DNA of 31,967 bases from JACKAL01 sp964400355. Its GTDB lineage: Bacteria; Bdellovibrionota; Bdellovibrionia; Bdellovibrionales; JAGQZY01. The translations under genes and the position numbers were made by a program. Shown one piece after another: positions 13,982 through 22,121 of this stretch. The stretch is from contig CAYNTO010000029.1 in NCBI GenBank assembly GCA_964400355.1, positions 1-31,967 of the forward strand, given 5' to 3'. The notes under the pieces are model-generated. The model ran no database searches, was not told the DNA's origin, and saw only the letters and a program-made list of their open reading frames with translations. Each line of letters opens with the position of its first letter. Positions within the stretch are counted from its first letter, which is position 1.

Positions 13982-16066
13982 CTAACCCTGTAGCAACGTC
14001 TGGAATTGGTCCCAGTCGAGAATAGCCACGTCCAGCTCCTGCGCCTTGTCCAGCTTGGATCCCGCGGCTTCGCCGGCCAATACGTAATTGGTTTTCTTGC
14101 TCACCGCGGACGATGTTTTTCCGCCGTGGTTTTCAATAATTTCTTTGATCTCTTCGCGAGAAATAGCAAACGAGCCGGTAATAACAAATGTTTGTCCCGC
14201 TAAGGTCGCTTTTGCGGCACTGGTTTTTTTTGGTGGTTCGATGACAACGCCGTTTTTTATAATTTGTAGTACTTCGGAGCGGAATTTTTTATTATTTAGC
14301 GCGTTTAGAATAGACTCGGCAACGCGCGGACCGATGTCGTTGATCTCGAGCAGGGCTTCGTTGTTTGTAGCTAGGAAGGAATCGAGTGTTTTATAGTGGG
14401 CAGCCAAACTTTTTGCAGTTTGTTCGCCAACAAAACGAATGCCAAGGGCGTAGATAAAACGGGCGAGAGTCGTGTGTTTGCTTTTTTCGATACTATTGAT
14501 AATGTTATTCGCCGACTTCTCTCCCTGGCGATCGAGGCTTAGGATGTGTTCGGCGGTAAGTGTGAACAGATCGGAATAGGTTTTTACCAAGCCTTCATCG
14601 AACAAAATATCAATCAGGCGATCCCCCAACTTTTCCACGTTCATGGCATTTCGGCCGATGAAGTGTTTGAGCGATTCCTTCATGACCGCCGAACATAGCG
14701 GATTTACACACCGGCGGACGGCTTCGCCCTCAACAACGATGGTTTCACTCTTACAGTTCGGGCATTTCTCAGGAATTCGGAAAGGTTTTGACGATTTCGG
14801 ACGCTTCTCAATAATAACGCGCACGATCTCGGGAATGACGTCGCCGGCGCGGTGAACAATCACACTATCACCAATGCGCACGTCTTTGCGATCGATCTCG
14901 TCCTGATTGTGTAGAGTGGCATTGCTGACTGTAACTCCACCCACACTCACGGGCTTAAGAATTGCCACGGGAGTGAGAGCACCGGTGCGACCGACCTGCA
15001 CGGCGATGTCATTAACAGTAGTCTCAGCCTGCTCTGGTTCGAACTTTCCGGCGAACGCCCAGCGCGGGCTGCGCGCCACGAAGCCCAGCTCCTGCTGTTG
15101 AGAAAATAAGTTCACCTTAACGACAATGCCGTCGATTTCGAAAGGCAAGCTTTTGCGCAGCTTTTGAATAAAGTGATAGTAATCCACCACATCTTCAGCC
15201 CCGGAACACAACCGGCTCAAGGGCGGTCGCAATGGATTTACCTTTCCGGAGTGAATCTGCTTTGTAATTCTATCTCCATCGTCTTTGTCGGCGAGAACAG
15301 TCGTCGGAAAACCGTTCTCTAAGATGAATTCCTCGAATGAAACATAAGATTTGTACGTAGATTCCTCGTGCCAGCCCGGCGAATAGCAAAAAAAATGAAG
15401 CGGTCGAGTAGCAACAACAGACGTGTCCAGTTGCCTAAGTGTGCCAGCTGCAGCATTGCGGGGGTTCGCGAACGGAGTTTCGCCCTCTTCATCTTGCTTT
15501 TGATTGAGCAGTGCAAAATCGGCCTTGAGCATAAGAATCTCGCCGCGCACTTCGACGTAACTGGGAATCTTTTTACCTTTTAAACGCAAAGGAACTGAGC
15601 GAATGGTGCGTACGTTGGCGAGAACATTTTCGCCCACCGACCCATCACCACGTGTAATAGCTTTAGTCAGAACGCCTTCTTCGTACACAAGTTCGATGGC
15701 CACACCGTCAAACTTGGGTGAGCAGTAAAATTCCACAGATGTCGCGTTCGTCTGAAGCTGGCGTAGAATCTTTGTTTCAAACTCTATGATTTCTCCTTCA
15801 TTGTACGTGTTCTGCAGAGAAAGCATGGGCGTGCGGTGAGCCATCTTCTCAAAAGCATCCAACACGACGCCGCCCACTCGGGTGGTGGGTGAATCATCGG
15901 CACGCAAATCAGGAAACTGACTCTCCAGATCTTGAAGCTCTTTGAACATCTTGTCGAAGTCGCGGTCGGAGATCTCCGGTTTGTCCAGGGTGTGATAGAG
16001 GTAATTGTGGTGGTTGAGCTCGTCCACGAGGAGTTGCATTCGAGCTCTGGCATCGGTCTTCTTCAT
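13982..16066 (-). CDS. ligA: NAD-dependent DNA ligase LigA
   Basis: Encodes 694 residues. It seals nicks between Okazaki fragments and in repair, using NAD. Visible parts: the N-terminal Ia region (NYLYHTLDKPEISDRDFD), the adenylation motif with catalytic lysine K118 (CSPKFDG), the NPRNAAAGTLRQLD segment, EIDGIVVKVN, the OB region (VGRTGALTPVAIL), four zinc-binding cysteines (C435, C438, C453, C458), helix-hairpin-helix repeats, and a C-terminal BRCT domain (LAGQTFVITGSFAISREEI). A stretch near residues 262-287 looks inserted compared with common LigA proteins. The ATG at 16066 is preferred over one 39 nt upstream because of the GAGG just before it and the usual N-terminus. Divergent from gatC. 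Confidence 0.97.
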   Translation of the reverse strand: MKKTDARARMQLLVDELNHHNYLYHTLDKPEISDRDFDKMFKELQDLESQFPDLRADDSPTTRVGGVVLDAFEKMAHRTPMLSLQNTYNEGEIIEFETKILRQLQTNATSVEFYCSPKFDGVAIELVYEEGVLTKAITRGDGSVGENVLANVRTIRSVPLRLKGKKIPSYVEVRGEILMLKADFALLNQKQDEEGETPFANPRNAAAGTLRQLDTSVVATRPLHFFCYSPGWHEESTYKSYVSFEEFILENGFPTTVLADKDDGDRITKQIHSGKVNPLRPPLSRLCSGAEDVVDYYHFIQKLRKSLPFEIDGIVVKVNLFSQQQELGFVARSPRWAFAGKFEPEQAETTVNDIAVQVGRTGALTPVAILKPVSVGGVTVSNATLHNQDEIDRKDVRIGDSVIVHRAGDVIPEIVRVIIEKRPKSSKPFRIPEKCPNCKSETIVVEGEAVRRCVNPLCSAVMKESLKHFIGRNAMNVEKLGDRLIDILFDEGLVKTYSDLFTLTAEHILSLDRQGEKSANNIINSIEKSKHTTLARFIYALGIRFVGEQTAKSLAAHYKTLDSFLATNNEALLEINDIGPRVAESILNALNNKKFRSEVLQIIKNGVVIEPPKKTSAAKATLAGQTFVITGSFAISREEIKEIIENHGGKTSSAVSKKTNYVLAGEAAGSKLDKAQELDVAILDWDQFQTLLQG

Positions 16067-16219
16067 AGGCCTCGATAAAATACCCTGAGTTACAGAAAAA
16101 TTCAAAAAACCACGGGTTTGACGCCTGTCGCAAGCGCCGACTTACCGACTATGGGCAGTGGACTCCTCGATGGGGCTCTGCTACGCTGTTGAGCGAGTTT
16201 TAAGAGGAAGGTTACGGTC

Positions 16220-16501
16220 ATGTTAAAGAAAGAAGATGTGCTGAAAGTGAGCAAGCTTGCGCGGCTGAGTATCTCCGATGCGGAGGCAACAGAGTATGGC
16301 GAGCAGTTTCAGAAAATTCTTGAATACTTCAATGCGCTCTCCGCGGTAAATACAGACAACGTAAAACCAACGACGACACCAATTCCCATAGAACTCTATT
16401 TGCGCGAGGACGCAGTTACCCAAAAGAATACGGTAGAAGACATTATTGCCAACGCTCCAGAGCTGGGTGGAAACTTATTTAAAGTTCCACCAGTAGTGTG
16501 A
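16220..16501 (+). CDS. gatC: Asp/Glu-tRNA amidotransferase subunit C
   Basis: Encodes 93 residues, the family's usual size. The N-terminal helix KEDVLKVSKLARLSISDAEA, the FQKILEYFNALSAV segment and the C-terminal FKVPPVV are typical. It wraps around GatA and holds the GatCAB complex together, which converts Glu-tRNA(Gln) and Asp-tRNA(Asn) to their amides. AAGAGGAAGG lies 8 nt before the ATG. The 153-bp gap to ligA has a weak candidate promoter (TGGACT at 16159, extended TGCTACGCT at 16179-16187). Confidence 0.95.
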   Translation: MLKKEDVLKVSKLARLSISDAEATEYGEQFQKILEYFNALSAVNTDNVKPTTTPIPIELYLREDAVTQKNTVEDIIANAPELGGNLFKVPPVV

Positions 16502-16507
16502 GGATTT

Positions 16508-17980
16508 ATGGACATCCATCTTCTCACTGTTAAAGAGATCGCTCTAGGCATAAAAGATAAAAAGTTTTCGGCGCGAGAGGTCGCGCGCGCCTTTATGAGT
16601 CGCATCGAAAAGTATGACAAAAGGGTGAACTCTTTTATTTCGATAAATCCAAACTGGGAGAAACAAGCCCAGGCCTTGGATGATAAGCTCGCGCGCGGTG
16701 AGAACCCCGGCTTTCTTGCCGGGGTACCGGTGGCGGTCAAAGATTTGTTTTGCACTAAGGATATTAAATCCACGGCCGCCTCTAAAATGCTCGCCAACTT
16801 TGTTCCACCGTACACGGCAACGTGCGTGCAGCGCCTCGAAGATCAGGGCGCCATAGTGCTCGGAAAAACGAATATGGATGAATTCGCCATGGGCTCATCC
16901 AATGAAACGTCGTACTTTGGCGGTTGTCACAATCCGTGGAATTTAGAATACGTGGCCGGTGGTTCAAGCGGTGGTTCAGCAGCGTCTGTCGCCGCCGCGT
17001 TTGCGCCGGTGTCTATCGGCTCTGATACAGGCGGCTCTATTCGCCAGCCCTCGGCGTTCTGCGGGCTCACTGGTGTGAAGCCCACTTATGGTCGTATCAG
17101 TCGTTTTGGAATGATTGCGTTTGCATCGTCACTCGATCAAGCGGGCCCGATGGGACGCACGGTAGATGATTGCTCCTACCTGCTCGATGCCATGTGTGGA
17201 CCATGCGATAAAGATTCCACCATGAGCCGTAAGCCATGGGAACCCGTGCGCACGTCACTGACTCGCTCAACAAAGTTTAAAGTCGGATTGCCCAAAGAGT
17301 ATTTCCAAAGTTCCGCAGACGATGTGGTGCTAAAAGCGTTTTGGCACACGGTCGAAAGGCTCAAAAAACAAGGCGTGGAGTTTGTGGATGTTTCTCTACC
17401 CAACACGCCCCACGCAGTGCCGGTGTACTACATGGTCGCCACCAGTGAAGCGTCGAGCAACCTTTTGCGCTACGACGGCGTTCGCTATGGATATCGCGCG
17501 CAACCTCAAGATAAAGATTGGGCAAGTCTCGACGAGCTGTACTCAAAAAGTAGGGCCGAAGGTTTTGGCAAAGAAGTGAAGCGTAGAATTTTACTGGGTA
17601 CGTTTGCACTATCGAGCGGCTACTACGATGCGTATTACAATAAGGCGAGCAAAGTGCGAACCTTGATTCGTCAGGATTTTATCGAAGCCTACAAATCTTG
17701 CGACTTGATAATGGGGCCGGTGACAACCACACCGGCTTTTAAAACCGGTTCCCGCGTTTATGACCCGATCCGTATGTACTTAAATGATATCTTTACGACT
17801 TCGGTGAATCTCGCTGGCCTTCCTGGAATGAGTATTCCCGTTGCGCTGACGCCGGATGGATTGCCGCTCGGAGTTCAGGTGATAGCGCCGCACTTTGCAG
17901 AGAAAAACATGTTGTCGCTTGCGCTGGAGATAGAAGCGGTTTCTGAATTTGTGGGAAAGGCTGCCAATGGGCTACAATGA
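16508..17980 (+). CDS. gatA: Asp/Glu-tRNA amidotransferase subunit A
   Basis: Encodes 490 residues, full length. The amidase signature carries the Ser-cisSer-Lys triad: K78 (VPVAVKDL), S153 (VAGGSSGGSAAS) and S177 (GSDTGGSIRQP). GatA hydrolyses glutamine and supplies ammonia to GatB. It starts 6 nt after gatC and overlaps gatB by 14 nt. Presence of the three subunits suggests that at least one of Gln-tRNA or Asn-tRNA is made by the indirect route. Confidence 0.97.
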   Translation: MDIHLLTVKEIALGIKDKKFSAREVARAFMSRIEKYDKRVNSFISINPNWEKQAQALDDKLARGENPGFLAGVPVAVKDLFCTKDIKSTAASKMLANFVPPYTATCVQRLEDQGAIVLGKTNMDEFAMGSSNETSYFGGCHNPWNLEYVAGGSSGGSAASVAAAFAPVSIGSDTGGSIRQPSAFCGLTGVKPTYGRISRFGMIAFASSLDQAGPMGRTVDDCSYLLDAMCGPCDKDSTMSRKPWEPVRTSLTRSTKFKVGLPKEYFQSSADDVVLKAFWHTVERLKKQGVEFVDVSLPNTPHAVPVYYMVATSEASSNLLRYDGVRYGYRAQPQDKDWASLDELYSKSRAEGFGKEVKRRILLGTFALSSGYYDAYYNKASKVRTLIRQDFIEAYKSCDLIMGPVTTTPAFKTGSRVYDPIRMYLNDIFTTSVNLAGLPGMSIPVALTPDGLPLGVQVIAPHFAEKNMLSLALEIEAVSEFVGKAANGLQ

Positions 17981-19400
17981 TTACGAGGCGGTGATTGGAC
18001 TTGAGATCCACGCACAGCTATCGACACAGTCAAAAATTTTCTCGGGCGCATCCACCGCATTCGTGGACGACGATAATGGCCAGGTGACGCCGGTAGACGC
18101 TGGGATGCCCGGCACACTTCCGGTGTTGAACAAGGGCGCGGTGGAGCTTGCGATAAAAACAGGACTGGCTCTCAACTGCACAGTGGAGAACTATTCGGTT
18201 TTTGCGCGCAAACAGTATTTTTATCCCGATTCGCCAAAGGGATATCAGATTTCCCAGTACGACAAACCTGTGTGTTCGGGCGGGTATGTTGAATTCTTTG
18301 TAAATGGTAAAGCTCACAAAGTGAATCTCGAACGTGCGCACATGGAAGAAGACGCAGGGAAGTCTACCCATTATGGAGATTATACGTTGGTGAATCTCAA
18401 TCGCGCCGGGGTGCCTCTACTTGAAATTGTTTCTACTCCGGAAATGCGCACGCCTCTTGAAGCTGCCGAATACGCCCGCGCGGTTCGCCAGACCTTGCGC
18501 TACATCGGCGTCTGTGATGGCAATTTAGAAGAGGGCAGCATGCGCGCCGATTGCAATGTCAGTGTTCGTAAAAAAGGTCAAAGCGCTCTTGGAACTAAGG
18601 TTGAACTCAAAAACATCAATTCATTTAAGTTTATTGAGAAAGCGATAGAATACGAAATTCATCGCCAGATCGAAGCCGTGGAAACGGGCGAAACTATCGT
18701 TCAGGAAACACGCCTGTACGATTCGGCCAAAAATAAAACCTTTTCCATGCGCAGTAAAGAAGAGGCCATGGACTATCGTTATTTTCCGGATCCAGATCTG
18801 TTGCCGTTGGTGATCGAGAGTGCTTGGATCGAGAGCGTGCGTACATCGATGCCCGAGCTCCCTATGCCGCGCTACCGCCGCTTTTTATCGGAGTATCAGA
18901 TTTCTGAAAACGATGCCAACATGCTCACTCAAGAGCGTGATCTCTCCGATTACTTCGAAGAAGTGGCCAAGGCCAGTGGCAATCCGAAGACGGCATCGAG
19001 CTGGATAATGACTGAACTCCTACGGGAATTGAACGATCACAAAGTGGAAATCTCTAAAGCGCCCATCTCTACAAAGAATCTTGCCGCCATGATTAAAATG
19101 ATCGATGACGGAAAGCTCTCCGGTAAAATGGCCAAGCAAGTCTTTGCCGAAATGTGGACGAGTGGCAAGGATCCGCAAGCCATCGTCGACAAGCTGGGTC
19201 TTGTGCAGATCACTGATGACGGGGCGATCTCAAAAATAATCGAAGAAGTCATTGCCGCAAATCCTGCGCAAACGGAACAGTTCCGTGCCGGTAAAGAAAA
19301 AGTATTCGGATTCTTCGTCGGTCAGGTGATGAAGGCATCAAAGGGCCAAGCCAATCCGGATGCGGTCAATCGAATACTCATGGAGAAGCTTAAGAAATGA
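17967..19400 (+). CDS. gatB: Asp/Glu-tRNA amidotransferase subunit B
   Basis: Encodes 477 residues from the ATG at 17967 (GGAAAGG 6 nt before), which gives the standard start MGYNDYEAVIGLEIHAQLST. Family marks include the Mg/Zn-site region, YFYPDSPKGYQISQYD, DYTLVNLNRAGVPLLEIVS, GSMRADCNVSVR, YRYFPDPDL, and the C-terminal YqeY-like helical domain. GatB activates the tRNA-bound acid with ATP and transfers ammonia. Its end overlaps the next gene by 4 nt. Confidence 0.97.
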   Translation: MGYNDYEAVIGLEIHAQLSTQSKIFSGASTAFVDDDNGQVTPVDAGMPGTLPVLNKGAVELAIKTGLALNCTVENYSVFARKQYFYPDSPKGYQISQYDKPVCSGGYVEFFVNGKAHKVNLERAHMEEDAGKSTHYGDYTLVNLNRAGVPLLEIVSTPEMRTPLEAAEYARAVRQTLRYIGVCDGNLEEGSMRADCNVSVRKKGQSALGTKVELKNINSFKFIEKAIEYEIHRQIEAVETGETIVQETRLYDSAKNKTFSMRSKEEAMDYRYFPDPDLLPLVIESAWIESVRTSMPELPMPRYRRFLSEYQISENDANMLTQERDLSDYFEEVAKASGNPKTASSWIMTELLRELNDHKVEISKAPISTKNLAAMIKMIDDGKLSGKMAKQVFAEMWTSGKDPQAIVDKLGLVQITDDGAISKIIEEVIAANPAQTEQFRAGKEKVFGFFVGQVMKASKGQANPDAVNRILMEKLKK

Positions 19401-19825
19401 TGTCATCCCTGATCGCAGCGCTACTCATATCGTTTTATTCATTCTCCATGGAAACCAAAACATTGATTTTCTCCACCGGAAAAAAAATCAAAGTGGAGAT
19501 TGCGCAAACCCCGGTCGAAAAAGCTCAGGGCTTGATGAACCGCAAAAGTTTACCCAAAGACAGTGGAATGCTGTTTATCTTTCCGGGAGAGCAGCCCATG
19601 TCATTTTGGATGAAGAACACGTACATTCCACTGACCATTGGCTTTTTCGATTCCAAAATGAAACTGCTCGAAACTTTGGATATGGAACCCCACTTTGGTC
19701 CTGTTTCGGATGAGAATTTACCCCACTATAACAGCACCCGAAATGCTAAGTACGCACTGGAAATGGAAAAGGGTTGGTTTTCTAAAAACAAAATTAAGCC
19801 GGGTAGCACCTTTAAATTGAAGTGA
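19397..19825 (+). CDS. Exported DUF192 protein
   Basis: Encodes 142 residues. A short hydrophobic N-terminus (MMSSLIAALLISFYSFS) suggests export. The rest is a single DUF192 domain: AQGLMNRKSLPKDSGMLFIF, MSFWMKNTYIPLTIGFFD, and the C-terminal KYALEMEKGWF. The family is widespread and of unknown activity. The ATGA overlap with gatB indicates co-translation. The 158-bp gap that follows holds an imperfect CCTTGG/CCAAGG hairpin without a T tract and no clear terminator. Confidence 0.9.
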   Translation: MMSSLIAALLISFYSFSMETKTLIFSTGKKIKVEIAQTPVEKAQGLMNRKSLPKDSGMLFIFPGEQPMSFWMKNTYIPLTIGFFDSKMKLLETLDMEPHFGPVSDENLPHYNSTRNAKYALEMEKGWFSKNKIKPGSTFKLK

Positions 19826-19983
19826 TTTGCCCCGTCCCGTCTGGGGATTCGTTCGCCTCAAGACCTTGGTCAGAAGCAGTTCCAAGGCTAGACCATTATT
19901 TACAGAATGTTTCCAAACGAAAATAGCTGTGCTTAAATTATTCTAAGTCAGGAAGACTATTTATTAACCAGAGGACGGCAACA

Positions 19984-21339
19984 ATGTTCAGAAAATATCT
20001 TCTGCTTCTCATATTAAGCATGGGACTCAGCACTTTACCAGGTTGTAGCTTATTCAGCTCCGACAATGAGGAAGGTGAAACCGCTACCGAAGAAGTATCA
20101 GAGGACGGCGGCGAAGTTGTAGAAACAGAAGAAGGCTCCAGCGAAGAAGATGTCGCGGTCAGCGACGATACCTATTCAGACTCATCGGGCACAGAAGAAT
20201 TGGCTGTGAATACGGATGAAGAAGAAGTTGTGGATGAATATCCAGACGACGATTACGGTGATGATTCAACAACTGCGTCTTCTGATCTTCCAGAGCAACC
20301 GATGGAATCCACGACGACAACGTCTGGCGAAGAAACCCTTTACGTGCAGGGTGATGAGTCGGGTGCAGCACCTACAGAAGAAGCATCGACATATACAGAA
20401 TCATCAGACACTACTGATACTACATCGAACACGATTGTCGACTCTAGCTCCAGTTCGGGCATGGGTGCTGGTTTTGTTCCGGTTAAAAAAATGAAGCGCA
20501 CTCCGTATAATGATGGTGGCGTACTGCTCAATCGTTTATATGTAGCGCGAAGTGGTGATAGTATGTCCTCCGTAGCAGAAAAAATCTACGGTGACAGCTC
20601 CCGCAAGAGAGATCTCGCTGCGTGGAACCCTAGTGTTGCTGGCAGATCTTTAAAAGTGGGTGACAAGCTATATTACAACTCTCCACGTAATCCTTCTGAC
20701 AGCAGTCAGATTATTACCTACTATGAAGATGTGGGCATTCAGCCGCAAATGTACACTGCGCGCTCAGGTGACAGCATTCGCAAAGTTTCCCAAGATCTTT
20801 TAGGACATCCAAGAAGTTGGATGGAAGTGTGGGCAACAAACGAAGTGGAGTCCAAATGGGAATTGCAAGAGGGCACGTCACTTCGCTATTGGCCAGAAGG
20901 CGGCACACCTGCTCCGATGCAACAGCAAGCTGCTGTAGAGGAACCACCGCCACAACAACAAGAGATGGAACAACCACCAATGGAAGAACCACCACCTGTT
21001 GATGAGAGCCAAAACATAGCTGCGAATGATGGAATGGGCGGCGAAGAAATGCCACCACCGTCTGAAGAAATGCCGCCTCCATCCGATGACATGGGTGCTG
21101 GCGCAACAGTGGCTCAAAACGAAGAGCCACCACCACCGTCTGATATGGCGCCGCCACCGCCTCCTCCTGTGGATGCTGTTGCTCCGCCGGAAGCCCCAGC
21201 CGATGGCGGTCTCGCCAGCATAATGGGCGGCGAGGATGATTCAACAATGATGATTGTTCTCGGTGGATTACTTGTGGTCGCTGTGTTTATTTTACTGATC
21301 TTCCTCAAGCGCGGTCGCAAAAAAGTGAACTATAGCTAA
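19984..21339 (+). CDS. LysM lipoprotein with C-terminal transmembrane segment
   Basis: Encodes 451 residues. The signal peptide ends in a lipobox (STLPGC, Cys21), predicting a lipidated N-terminus. Residues ~25-150 are Glu/Ser/Thr-rich and probably disordered. Two LysM-like modules follow (around LYVARSGDSMSSVAEKIYG and MYTARSGDSIRKVSQDLLG), which bind or sit near peptidoglycan. A long Pro/Glu/Gln-rich stretch leads to a hydrophobic segment near residues 423-441 and a basic end (KRGRKK). This layout (LysM plus a single C-terminal anchor) recalls FimV/TspA-type organisers, but the lipobox is unusual for them. AGAGGA lies 8 nt before the ATG. Two membrane attachments in one chain are odd, and the function is unknown. 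Confidence 0.85.
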   Translation: MFRKYLLLLILSMGLSTLPGCSLFSSDNEEGETATEEVSEDGGEVVETEEGSSEEDVAVSDDTYSDSSGTEELAVNTDEEEVVDEYPDDDYGDDSTTASSDLPEQPMESTTTTSGEETLYVQGDESGAAPTEEASTYTESSDTTDTTSNTIVDSSSSSGMGAGFVPVKKMKRTPYNDGGVLLNRLYVARSGDSMSSVAEKIYGDSSRKRDLAAWNPSVAGRSLKVGDKLYYNSPRNPSDSSQIITYYEDVGIQPQMYTARSGDSIRKVSQDLLGHPRSWMEVWATNEVESKWELQEGTSLRYWPEGGTPAPMQQQAAVEEPPPQQQEMEQPPMEEPPPVDESQNIAANDGMGGEEMPPPSEEMPPPSDDMGAGATVAQNEEPPPPSDMAPPPPPPVDAVAPPEAPADGGLASIMGGEDDSTMMIVLGGLLVVAVFILLIFLKRGRKKVNYS

Positions 21340-21375
21340 GCCGCGCGCGGACTCTAGAGAATACTTTGTAAAAAT

Positions 21376-21409
21376 AAAAACGCATATCTGTTAAAGATAT
21401 GCGTTTTTT
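21376..21409. terminator. Bidirectional terminator between convergent genes
   Basis: AAAAACGCATATCT (21376-21389) pairs perfectly with 21395-21408 around a 5-nt loop, giving A/T tracts on both sides. It serves the lipoprotein gene and, on the other strand, the PilZ-like gene ending at 21431. Confidence 0.9.
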
Positions 21410-21430
21410 ATTATCTATAACTCTCAACAA

Positions 21431-21799
21431 CTATTCTTTGATCTGGCTAAAAATCTTGTCGAGTACGGCGCGTTTCGAATCGCGGTACGTGCGCACAAAA
21501 TACATAAGGTCATCAATGATTTGCACATCTTGATTATTTTCGGGGTTAAACAACACACCGGAACCATTGGCTTTTTTCCAAACTACACAGGCTTGGAGTA
21601 CACGCTCACGGCCACTGACTTTAAAATGCAAATTGATCTTATCGTTCACTTCCAGATCCTGTTCGCCATGTTCCAGAAAGGCGCCAGTAATACTGATGTT
21701 GAGGAGTCCGCCTTTTTCGCTGTCGCGGGCGTAGGACTTTCTAAATTCGATTGGAAGACAAAGGGGAACGCGCGGGGCGGGCTTTTCGGTTTCGGCCAT
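21431..21799 (-). CDS. PilZ-domain protein, degenerate c-di-GMP motif
   Basis: Encodes 122 residues. The fold pattern fits PilZ: an N-terminal strand RVPLCLPIEFRKSY, the second motif NISITGAFLEHG (matching [D/N]xSxxG), then strands ending QACVVWKKANGSGVLFN. The first motif lacks the normal RxxxR arginine pair (only R10 in PRVPLCL), so binding of cyclic di-GMP is doubtful. The C-terminal helix (IDDLMYFVRTYRDSKRAVLDKI) is extra. The ATG at 21799 has GGAGG upstream on the minus strand. It stands alone, divergent from rho. Confidence 0.8.
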   Translation of the reverse strand: MAETEKPAPRVPLCLPIEFRKSYARDSEKGGLLNISITGAFLEHGEQDLEVNDKINLHFKVSGRERVLQACVVWKKANGSGVLFNPENNQDVQIIDDLMYFVRTYRDSKRAVLDKIFSQIKE

Positions 21800-21955
21800 T
21801 AGTGAGTACCTCCATTATGCGGTAACACTTTATCGGGGGGGGATGGGGTAAAACTGAGGAGAGTCGTATATCTTCTGAACAATCTGGACGTACTCGAGAC
21901 AAACTCTGTTTCAATTTAAATCAAAGTAAACAGGGTGGCCAAAAGATAGTCAAAA

Positions 21956-21992
21956 AAGCCCGGGTTGCCCTATTGACATAGGGCCAGGGCTT
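21956..21992 (+). promoter_or_regulatory. GC-rich hairpin in the rho leader region
   Basis: AAGCCC/GGGCTT (21956-21961, 21987-21992) and GCCCTA/TAGGGC (21967-21972, 21979-21984) form a stacked stem with an internal bulge in the 322-bp gap before rho. The loop holds a consensus TTGACA (21973-21978), so the site may instead be a -35 box, but no good -10 lies at 16-18 bp. A second hairpin, GATCAG/CTGATC, lies at 22034-22050. Rho mRNAs are commonly autoregulated through their leader. Confidence 0.4.
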
Positions 21993-22121
21993 AAGTTACT
22001 TAATACCTAAACCGAACATATATTAAGTCTATTGATCAGCTCATCTGATCCGTCCTTAAAATCCAATCAATACTCATCCTACCAGGATAAAAAATCAAAA
22101 AAACCCAATACGGAGAATAGA

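Noticed and set aside
20714..21247. 177-codon minus-strand frame opposite the LysM lipoprotein
   Set aside because: Produced by the Pro/Glu/Gln-rich repeats on the plus strand; His/Pro/Val-rich without a domain.
20400..22120. CRISPR-like spacing in low-complexity stretches
   Set aside because: The repeats are coding low-complexity codons, not regular direct repeats with unique spacers. No CRISPR array, tRNA or rRNA gene was seen anywhere in the window.
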